NCBI GenBank assembly: GCA_002707025.1
Contig: PALG01000031.1
Span: 186,001 to 250,000 of the forward strand
Direction: 5' to 3'
Length of the DNA stretch: 64,000 nt
Source: Flavobacteriaceae bacterium
GTDB taxonomy: Bacteria > Bacteroidota > Bacteroidia > Flavobacteriales > Flavobacteriaceae
Part shown: in pieces, positions 1-6,201 of the stretch
Layout of the letters: every line of letters begins with the position of its first letter
How positions within the stretch are numbered: position 1 is the first letter of the stretch
Translations under genes and position numbers: made by a program
Notes under the pieces: generated by a model
Database searches by the model: none
What the model was told of the DNA's origin: nothing
What the model saw: only the letters and a program-made list of their open reading frames with translations

Positions 1-790
1 CCCAATATTGGTCTATAATTCCTTCCATAATTAAATCGTGAACGGCTTTCTCGATAGCATCTTTAACTGCTAATTGTAAAGGTTCGTTCTGAGTGATCCC
101 CGTTTCAGCTTCCAACAGCCTTTGAAATTTCACAAACCTGAAAAAATTACCATCAAGGGACTGTGACAAAATGGTTTTGGACACATAAATGGTTTTTAAT
201 ACTTCCCCATTATTGGTAGATACGGCCCGTAAGTAGATGGTGATACGATCTTGCCGGTATCTTGAGGATCCTCCTACTCCAAAAAAACGGGCTCCTACCC
301 CGCCCGTAACAATATTGGTATCGTAAGATATAATACCCCCTTCCAATAATAAGCCTGCATATAACAAAGGTGGAAGTGGCGGTTCGTTAGGGTTAAGGTT
401 CTTGATATATTCCTGTTTGGTACTACGAATAATGTTCCGCTCTGTAGAAAGGTTACTTAAATTTTCTCTTTCAATTGGACGAAACCAACCTGAGTCTTCC
501 AAAGCTTTTATTAAAATGGTGGTAGCGCCTTGCGTAACGGCTGTACTAAAGGTACTTCCATTCTCTATGGCCTTGTACTGTCCAGTCTGGTCACTAAAAT
601 TATATACCGCTACTTCCACAGGCTCTGCAGCTTTCGGCAAATCCCTAAGTAAGTTTGTTGATTTGGAAAACTCTCCTACTCTAGAGGGTTGTTGTTTTAA
701 CGGTTGATTAAAGTAGGTTCCACAAGAAGTTAGTATCAAAAAAATACTGGCCTTACAAGCCAGTGAAGCCAATTTATTCATACAATCCAT
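1..790 (-). CDS. csgG: CsgG curli secretion pore lipoprotein (3' end beyond window)
   Basis: Outer-membrane lipoprotein that forms the nonameric channel through which curlin subunits leave the cell. About 263 codons are visible and the C-terminus lies outside the window. An N-terminal lipoprotein signal ends in the lipobox LTSC (Cys about residue 23). It is followed by the CsgG core with VAVYNFSDQTGQYK, LEDSGWFRPIERENL and the transmembrane-hairpin stretch GGVGARFFGVGGSSRYRQD, all typical of the family. The chosen ATG at 790 overlaps the csgF stop as TAATG, which suggests translational coupling; an in-frame ATG at 781 (MNKLAS) is the alternative. It is the last visible gene of the curli operon. 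The family call is secure; the exact start is not. Confidence 0.93.
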   Translation of the reverse strand, partial: MDCMNKLASLACKASIFLILTSCGTYFNQPLKQQPSRVGEFSKSTNLLRDLPKAAEPVEVAVYNFSDQTGQYKAIENGSTFSTAVTQGATTILIKALEDSGWFRPIERENLSNLSTERNIIRSTKQEYIKNLNPNEPPLPPLLYAGLLLEGGIISYDTNIVTGGVGARFFGVGGSSRYRQDRITIYLRAVSTNNGEVLKTIYVSKTILSQSLDGNFFRFVKFQRLLEAETGITQNEPLQLAVKDAIEKAVHDLIMEGIIDQYW

Positions 791-1197
791 TAATTAGGTA
801 TAATAACTTGGGTTTGTTCGCCATTAGAAGTGTCCAATATATTGATTACCAAACCTTCATTCGATTCAAAAACCTCGATGGCCAACGTGCCATAAGTAAA
901 AGAGCCTTCTTCGGTAAAATCCCCTAATCCTTCTATCTGATTTTGCAAAACGGCCCTTGAAATTTGAGAAAGAAGTTGCGAATTGATATTCTCTCCAAAC
1001 CTTTCCAGGTCACTTTGTTCCTCTCTTCTATTTTGATCTGCTGTAAATCCATTTTGGGCATTCGCAGAACTGATTAACCAATTGTAGTTAAAAGTATCCC
1101 CTCCAAAAGCTGGGTTTAATGGTTTGTAAGTCAATTGTTGTGAAACCGCTGTAAGGGTACATACAATCATAAATCCTAAGGCACATATATATTTCAT
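790..1197 (-). CDS. csgF: CsgF curli assembly factor
   Basis: Small secreted protein (135 aa) that plugs onto the CsgG pore and positions the nucleator at the cell surface. Signal peptide residues 1-19 end at AVSQ. The mature N-terminus carries the hallmark LTYKPLNPAFGGD followed by NYNWLISSANAQN (about residues 22-49), the part known in E. coli to insert into CsgG. The length matches the family (about 138 aa). It sits between the csgE-type gene (gap 10 bases) and csgG (TAATG overlap), as in classical csgDEFG order. The C-terminal part (TYGTLAIEVFESNEGLVINILDTSNG) is also family-like. Very likely correct. Confidence 0.95.
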   Translation of the reverse strand: MKYICALGFMIVCTLTAVSQQLTYKPLNPAFGGDTFNYNWLISSANAQNGFTADQNRREEQSDLERFGENINSQLLSQISRAVLQNQIEGLGDFTEEGSFTYGTLAIEVFESNEGLVINILDTSNGEQTQVIIPN

Positions 1198-1207
1198 TAC
1201 TTAAATT

Positions 1208-1990
1208 TTAATAGCGTGTTATTTCATTCTTCTGGCGTTCAAGCCTATTTAATTCCCGGACTACCCTTCGAAAGGTTTCTTTTGCCATTTGGGTTAAAAA
1301 CTCTTTTCTAGCTTGAGAAAAAAATTGCCATACCAACCTATTTTCAACCAGTACCGAAACCCTAGTGGATCTTCCTCTTCCAGGAACTTCTTCTATGGTA
1401 ATATTACGTTTGGTATCAATTTCGGCATTGTTAAATATATTAAAAAAATATCTATGGAAGTCTCTTCCCGCTTTTGTAATGGTTTTGTTGAAGATAAATC
1501 CGCCTAACACAAAACCATCTTGAGGCTTGGCTTGGTCAGCATTTTGCGTACTATTTTCGTCTTCTTTCTCGAGTGTAATGCCAGATTTCACTCCTTTGGG
1601 AAGCTCAATTCTATCTTGCCCAATAGGTCGGTCTTCATCGTCATAGATAAGAAGAGCAATTATAACTTCAGACTCTTCATTATAATTAATGGTTGTAGTA
1701 GAAAGTACGGTAATTTCATTCGCTTTTAAAAAAAATCTATTCCCTTGAGAAGATTTGGAAACATTGCCATTATCGTCTTTGCGAAAGACCATAAAATCGT
1801 AACGCAAGTTAAAATCGGAATTCGTAAGATTGGAAGCTCGGGCCTTGAAAGTAAAGAACTCACTCGTGCGCTCCACTATTATTTTTGCTTTTACTTCTTT
1901 GTTGTAAACTTGAGAATGAACACTAAAACAAGTTATTAATAAAAGTAGGATACTAAGAGAAAAATTGATATATCCTTTAGATACGATCAT
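1208..1990 (-). CDS. csgE: CsgE-type curli chaperone with an N-terminal CsgH-like domain
   Basis: Periplasmic accessory protein of curli export, 260 aa against about 130 for E. coli CsgE. Signal peptide 1-26 (ends FSVHSQ). Residues about 159-250 are CsgE: FVLGGFIFNKTITKAGRDF, NITIEEVPGRGRSTRVSV and ENRLVWQFF correspond to the chaperone that caps CsgG. Residues about 29-130 form a separate beta-rich domain whose KSSQGNRFFLKANE and LSTTTINYN stretch resembles the S-x-Q-G-G-x-F-x-L signature of CsgH, the curlin anti-aggregation protein of Alphaproteobacteria. A polar linker (131-158) joins them. The CsgE call is strong; the CsgH identity of the N-terminal half is an inference by eye. Gaps of 3 and 10 bases to its neighbours show one operon. 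Confidence 0.85.
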   Translation of the reverse strand: MIVSKGYINFSLSILLLLITCFSVHSQVYNKEVKAKIIVERTSEFFTFKARASNLTNSDFNLRYDFMVFRKDDNGNVSKSSQGNRFFLKANEITVLSTTTINYNEESEVIIALLIYDDEDRPIGQDRIELPKGVKSGITLEKEDENSTQNADQAKPQDGFVLGGFIFNKTITKAGRDFHRYFFNIFNNAEIDTKRNITIEEVPGRGRSTRVSVLVENRLVWQFFSQARKEFLTQMAKETFRRVVRELNRLERQKNEITRY

Positions 1991-1993
1991 AAC

Positions 1994-2530
1994 TTATTGA
2001 AAACTTCTAATTATAATTTTAGGAGACGCTTCCGTTTGCCTAAACTGAAGTGATTTGGTAAGCTCATTAGAACCAAATTTATCAAAAGTTAGATTATCTC
2101 CATCCTGCTGAAGATTTAAGTAAATATCTTCGGAAGAATCATATACATAATCTTTAATTAGATTATTATCTCCATTTTGAGTTAAATCTGCCACAACGGT
2201 ATTGACCTTATATTCTAAGTTTGTTAGGTTGTAATCTCCATTTTGAGTTACATTAATCTCACTGGCAGTTGCAGAAGAATTCACCCTTACTTGATTATAA
2301 TCACCTATTTGTCGCAAGGATAACGAATTACCAGATATATTAGCATTTCGGTTATTGGATTGATTATTATTAATACCTAAAGCTTGAAAAATGGCTGCAT
2401 TTCCATTGTTGGAAATTACCAATTCTCGATTGGATAGCTCTGCATTTTCATCGGTATACGTTTGCGAACTCATGTCTGGAATTTCCAACATAAGTACCAG
2501 AAAACATACGAGTAGATTGATTGTCTTCAT
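1994..2530 (-). CDS. CsgB-like minor curlin / nucleator
   Basis: Secreted 178-aa protein with signal peptide 1-22 (ends DMSSQ) and about four curlin-type repeats of pattern Q-x-G-x-x-N: RQIGDYNQVRV, TQNGDYNLTNL, TQNGDNNLIKD and QQDGDNLTF. It is much shorter than the two upstream curlins, and its last segment (RQTEASPKIIIRSFQ) ends in hydrophobic and basic residues. A basic last repeat is also a feature of the CsgB nucleator. It lacks the C-terminal cysteine tail of the two large curlins. Position directly before csgE/F/G (3-base gap) fits a surface nucleator. Curlin-like family membership is well supported; a nucleator role is inferred from size and position. Confidence 0.75.
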   Translation of the reverse strand: MKTINLLVCFLVLMLEIPDMSSQTYTDENAELSNRELVISNNGNAAIFQALGINNNQSNNRNANISGNSLSLRQIGDYNQVRVNSSATASEINVTQNGDYNLTNLEYKVNTVVADLTQNGDNNLIKDYVYDSSEDIYLNLQQDGDNLTFDKFGSNELTKSLQFRQTEASPKIIIRSFQ

Positions 2531-2553
2531 ATTATAAAGGTATTAATTTAATT

Positions 2554-2593
2554 TAAGTAGAGAAAGATTCCCTAAAGAAGCTTTCTCTACTTT
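2554..2593 (-). promoter_or_regulatory. stem-loop between csgA2 and the csgB-like gene
   Basis: A 12-base inverted repeat, AAGTAGAGAAAG (2555-2566) with CTTTCTCTACTT (2581-2592), lies 32 bases after the csgA2 stop. On the minus-strand transcript it makes a long stem with a 14-base loop. No long U-run follows, so it looks like an attenuator or mRNA-stability hairpin rather than a full terminator. It would let the abundant curlin message end or be protected here while less mRNA continues into the assembly genes. Confidence 0.65.
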
Positions 2594-2624
2594 ATAAAAA
2601 TCTTAGATGTTTTGAGATGCTGTA

Positions 2625-4064
2625 TTAGCAACCATCACAAATATCATCTAAGTTGAAATTATTCACTCCGTTGATAGGAGTCCATGGAATTGGATCTTCA
2701 AAAGAACATTCTATACCATCGGTATTAAAGTTCCCATTAGGCCCTAGCTGTAAAATATCAGCTTGGTTTCCAGTTCCATCTTGTTCTATGGAATAACTAT
2801 GACCCCCTCTTTGAACCAATAATGCTGCATTGGCAGTACCATTTTGCATCGTGGTACCAAAGTTATTATCACCATCTTGGTACGTATTCAATAGGTTGTC
2901 ATCACCAACCTGCGTAGAGGTAACTTGGTTGTTATTTCCAAGCCCTTGTCTTTGCCAGGCTTTATTTCCAGTTCCAAATTGACCTAGAGTAGCATTACTC
3001 TGAGTTCCCAATTGATCTTGACGCCCGTAGTTTCCATCACCATAAGTGTTTTGAACAATAAATGCATCATTCCCATAACCAGATTGGTTTTGCTCAGAAT
3101 AGTTTTCGTCTCCATATTGGTGAGTTTCAGCATCTAAGTCTCCTCCATCTTGATTTTGGAAGGCAATAGAACCATTAGTAGAAGTATTCAACGTGGCTAA
3201 TTCACCAGCTACTCCTCCATCGATTCCAACCAAGCCTGTTAAACTACTAGCTGAAAGTATTCCATCTTGAAAAGCTCCTTGATCTGCTAAAGCATAATTA
3301 ACATATCCAGAGGCTGGGTTATCGGTATTGGTTTGTACCTGAAGCGATTTGTTTTCTTCTCCTACTTGGTAGCTCCATGCCCAGTTTTGCTGACCATCGG
3401 AACCACTTTGATCGATTCCAGACTCATTATCAACCCCTAATTGATTGGTATAGGCATAATGCCCAGCCGTATTGTTTGGGGAAGCATTTTGACGTACAAA
3501 AGAGGTGTTTCCCTCTCCAGATTGAACTGTCCAAGCATCATTGCTATCATAGGTTTGTCTAATAGTGGCTTCATTCGCCAAACCGTCCTGCTCTAATAAA
3601 GCAGAATTTCCTTCAGCTTGGTTACCAGTCCCTTGGCGTATATTTCCGCGGTTATTGGCGCTACTATCATCATTCTGCCCTTGTTTTGTTATTGCGCTGT
3701 TGTAATCTCCTTCCTGTCTAGTGGTAGACTGGTTTTCAGATCCAGATTGAATAACATCTGCCGCATTTTGAACTCCACTGGCTGAAGAAACAGCTCCCGT
3801 TTGCCTCACTCTAGCTAAGTTAGCACCTATTCCGGAACCATTATCCTGATAGGTATAAACTGACTGCTGAGTTCCTGCTTGACGAACCCTTACTTTATTG
3901 TCATTTCCATTTTGGATAGACAACCCAGTGTTCGCGTTAGGATCTGAACTTAAGTTAGGTTGTAAAGTTGCCGTTTGTGTAGGACCTTGATATTGTGGCC
4001 CGTATTGGGCATAAATCGTAGTTCCTGCAAAAAGCACAACTGCTATAAATAATAATTTTTTCAT
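2625..4064 (-). CDS. CsgA-like major curlin subunit (second copy)
   Basis: Secreted amyloid subunit, 479 aa, roughly three times E. coli CsgA (151 aa). Signal peptide 1-20 (ends TTIYAQ). The mature chain is a long series of curlin repeats built on Q-x-G-x-x-N, for example NGNDNKVRVRQAG, RQEGDYNSAITKQG and YQDGDNNFGTTMQNG, predicted to stack as a beta-solenoid fibre. Residues about 264-300 interrupt the repeats with a non-repeat segment. The end is unusual for a curlin: Cys in GIECSFEDP, then a terminal DICDGC. The first 250 residues align without gaps with the neighbouring csgA1 product, so the pair arose by tandem duplication. Stem-loops flank the gene on both sides. Confidence 0.88.
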   Translation of the reverse strand: MKKLLFIAVVLFAGTTIYAQYGPQYQGPTQTATLQPNLSSDPNANTGLSIQNGNDNKVRVRQAGTQQSVYTYQDNGSGIGANLARVRQTGAVSSASGVQNAADVIQSGSENQSTTRQEGDYNSAITKQGQNDDSSANNRGNIRQGTGNQAEGNSALLEQDGLANEATIRQTYDSNDAWTVQSGEGNTSFVRQNASPNNTAGHYAYTNQLGVDNESGIDQSGSDGQQNWAWSYQVGEENKSLQVQTNTDNPASGYVNYALADQGAFQDGILSASSLTGLVGIDGGVAGELATLNTSTNGSIAFQNQDGGDLDAETHQYGDENYSEQNQSGYGNDAFIVQNTYGDGNYGRQDQLGTQSNATLGQFGTGNKAWQRQGLGNNNQVTSTQVGDDNLLNTYQDGDNNFGTTMQNGTANAALLVQRGGHSYSIEQDGTGNQADILQLGPNGNFNTDGIECSFEDPIPWTPINGVNNFNLDDICDGC

Positions 4065-4086
4065 TGTTTAGATATTTTATGAAGTG

Positions 4087-4130
4087 AAACTTAACCCTCG
4101 CTGAATCCTCTTCAGCGAGGGATTAAGTTT
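4087..4130 (-). promoter_or_regulatory. long stem-loop between the two major curlin genes
   Basis: AAACTTAA plus CCCTCGCTGAA (4087-4105) pairs with TTCAGCGAGGG, one bulged A, and TTAAGTTT (4111-4130): 19 base pairs with a 5-base loop, including an 11-bp GC-rich core. It lies 50 bases after the csgA1 stop and 22 bases before the csgA2 start. No strong U-tract follows on the minus strand. Likely an attenuating terminator or RNA-stability element that sets the ratio of the two curlin messages. Confidence 0.7.
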
Positions 4131-4180
4131 TCTATTTTCTTTTCAGTTTAAGATATTTCTGTTCTCGAAAATGCCTAATA

Positions 4181-5671
4181 TTAGCATCCGTCACAAATAT
4201 CTCCTAAGTTGAAAGAAGGAACTTCATAATCCATATCTAAGTTCATTGGATCATCAAAATCACAATCTACAGCACCGGCACCGAAGTCTCCGTCAGGTCC
4301 CATTTGAAGGATATCTGCTTGGTTTCCACCTACAGAGAAATCTCCAAAAGCAGCACCTGCATTTTGCTCCACGGTATAGCTTTGTCCGTCATACTGAACG
4401 ATTAAAGCAGCGTTATCTGCTCCCATTTGAGTAGAGTAAGCAACGTTATCAGCACCAAATTGGTGAGTATTTAATTTTTGGTCTTTTCCAGCTTGATAAC
4501 TTAAAGCAGTGTTGCTGTCGCCATCTTGGTTTTGGAAAGCTTTGTGACCTGAACCAGCTACAACTAAACCAGCTGTGTTAGAGTTTCCAACCTGAAGTTG
4601 CTTAGAATAGTTAGAATCGTCTCCAGGATAGTAGTGTGTTTGAACCATACCCGCAGCGTTTCCGTCCCCAACTTGTTCTTGCTCACCATAGTTGCTAGCT
4701 CCTACATCACCGCCATACTGCATCATACCAGCACTGTTCCCAGCACCTACTTGAGTTTGCTTGGCTTTGTTACCTTGTGTTGGAGCATACAACGGAAGAC
4801 TTCCTGTACTATACACATTGGCAATAATAGAGCTCCATTGTGCATCTGCTTCAGAAGCAACTGCAGTTCTTCTAGCGATTCCTGCTTCACCTTGAACCAC
4901 CCCAGCATCATTTCCGGTACCACCAGAAACATCAGTAGCAACTTGCATTTGCTTGGATTGGTTGTCGTTACCTACTTGAAGAGCACGTGCCGAGTTACGG
5001 GCACCTGCACCAGATTGTCCAATAAAGGATTCGTTACGATCACCTTCTTGCTCGTTCATAGCATAGTGACCATCGGTTCCGTTAGGACCTGCATCTTGGT
5101 TGATCATGGACTTGTTTTCATTTCCAGTTTGTTGCGTCCAAGCATCACTATTGTCATAGGTTTGCTGAGTTTGAGCCCAGTTACCATCGCCATCTTGATC
5201 GATAGCAGCATAGTTAGACTCTGCTTGGTTGGCCACACCTTGACGGATCAATGCACGGTTGTTTGCACTGGCATCATTGTCCTGTCCTTGACGCGTTACT
5301 GCATCATTGGTATCACCTTCTTGCTTTGTAGTAGACTGGTTAGTAGAACCAGATTGTAATACATCGGCACGATTCATTACACCACTAGCAGAAGAAACCG
5401 CTCCAGTTTGCATTACTCTAGCTTGGTTTCCACCAATACCAGAACCATTGTCTTGGTTGGTGTATACAGATTGACTGGTTCCAGCTTGTCTTACTCGTAC
5501 TTTGTTGTCATTCCCATTTTGAATAGACAAACCAGTATTTGCATCAGGATCTGCCGATAAATTGGGAACTGTCGTCGCAGTTGGAGACGAATTCCCATTA
5601 GAGTCTGTGACCTGGGAAAAGCCCACGGCCGTGAACATAAGCGCAATTGCGCATAACATTAATTTTTTCAT
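4181..5671 (-). CDS. csgA: CsgA-like major curlin subunit (first copy)
   Basis: First gene of the curli operon; secreted 496-aa amyloid subunit. Signal peptide 1-19 (AVGFSQ at its end). About twenty curlin repeats (Q-x-G-x-x-N core, such as QEGDTNDAVTRQG, QVGNDNQSKQMQV and QDGDSNTALSYQAG) cover residues 48-460. A segment without the motif (about 261-298, containing QWSSIIANVYSTG) breaks the series at the same place as in csgA2. The C-terminus has Cys in AVDCDFDDP and ends DICDGC, nearly the same as csgA2. The repeat code opens long antisense frames that are not genes. A promoter box lies 57 bases upstream. The assignment as a curlin is strong; which of the two copies dominates the fibre cannot be told. 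Confidence 0.9.
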   Translation of the reverse strand: MKKLMLCAIALMFTAVGFSQVTDSNGNSSPTATTVPNLSADPDANTGLSIQNGNDNKVRVRQAGTSQSVYTNQDNGSGIGGNQARVMQTGAVSSASGVMNRADVLQSGSTNQSTTKQEGDTNDAVTRQGQDNDASANNRALIRQGVANQAESNYAAIDQDGDGNWAQTQQTYDNSDAWTQQTGNENKSMINQDAGPNGTDGHYAMNEQEGDRNESFIGQSGAGARNSARALQVGNDNQSKQMQVATDVSGGTGNDAGVVQGEAGIARRTAVASEADAQWSSIIANVYSTGSLPLYAPTQGNKAKQTQVGAGNSAGMMQYGGDVGASNYGEQEQVGDGNAAGMVQTHYYPGDDSNYSKQLQVGNSNTAGLVVAGSGHKAFQNQDGDSNTALSYQAGKDQKLNTHQFGADNVAYSTQMGADNAALIVQYDGQSYTVEQNAGAAFGDFSVGGNQADILQMGPDGDFGAGAVDCDFDDPMNLDMDYEVPSFNLGDICDGC

Positions 5672-5727
5672 AATTGTAAGGTTTAAAAAAATTGGTTAAT
5701 AATTAATAATTGATTTTCTATGCGTTT

Positions 5728-5735
5728 CAAATGTA
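5728..5735 (-). promoter_or_regulatory. -7 box of the curli operon promoter
   Basis: Reading the minus strand, TACATTTG matches the Bacteroidota -7 element TAnnTTTG exactly. It is 57 bases upstream of the csgA1 ATG and would give a leader of about 50 bases. No convincing TTTG -33 box sits at the usual 19-20-base distance, which fits a promoter that needs an activator. Confidence 0.55.
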
Positions 5736-6145
5736 AGGACGCCATCCTTGTTTAGCTTTAGTTCATTGTATTCAAATTGTTATTAAAATATTATACAACT
5801 ACTTATTTTTCAGAACATTATATATGTTTTTTACCGCCACATTGAATTAAAAAGTGACATTTGTATTATACCAATACGTAAGAGGAGAGAAAGTAAATTT
5901 GGGGGTTGATTAAAATGCTTTGTTTTGCATTTCTTTCTTACACAAATATCCAAAAAAGAAAATAGAAACCTATACGTACTAATACGTATATATTTGATTT
6001 TTAATTATTTGTGACTAATTTCCTACAAATAAAATTTCGATAATCGGACAATTTAAAAAGATATTACGTTCAAATACGCAATACTTTAACATTTAGGGAA
6101 ATGTTAAATATTTGTTAAATTAAAAGGTTTCGAAAACGATTTCGA

Positions 6146-6180
6146 TAAAAAAAGCCTTTTCTCGATGAAAAGGCTTTTCC
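6146..6180 (-). terminator. rho-independent terminator of glnN
   Basis: AAGCCTTTT and AAAAGGCTT arms around a short loop, 22 bases beyond the glnN stop; on the minus strand the stem is followed by seven U residues. A normal intrinsic terminator. Confidence 0.85.
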
Positions 6181-6201
6181 TACAAAAATATAGAGTAGAA
6201 A

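Larger units (their letters stand above)
5672..6201. promoter_or_regulatory. 530-base curli upstream control region with three related sites
   Basis: No gene is seen in this very AT-rich stretch. It contains a perfect interrupted palindrome TATACGTA-CTAA-TACGTATA (5971-5990). Two related sequences lie near it: AATACGTA at 5873-5880 and TTACGTTCAAATACGCAA at 6064-6081. The three AATACG cores are spaced 110 and 90 bases apart. A further near-palindrome, TCGAAAACGATTTCGA, is at 6130-6145. The arrangement suggests repeated binding sites for a curli regulator upstream of the csgA1 promoter. The nearest 55 bases (6146-6201) belong to the glnN terminator. Regulator identity is unknown, and no csgD-like gene is in the window. 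Confidence 0.5.

Noticed and set aside
4598-5359. 253-codon plus-strand frame antisense to csgA1
   Set aside because: A shadow of the repetitive curlin coding; composition and lack of any start context argue against a gene.
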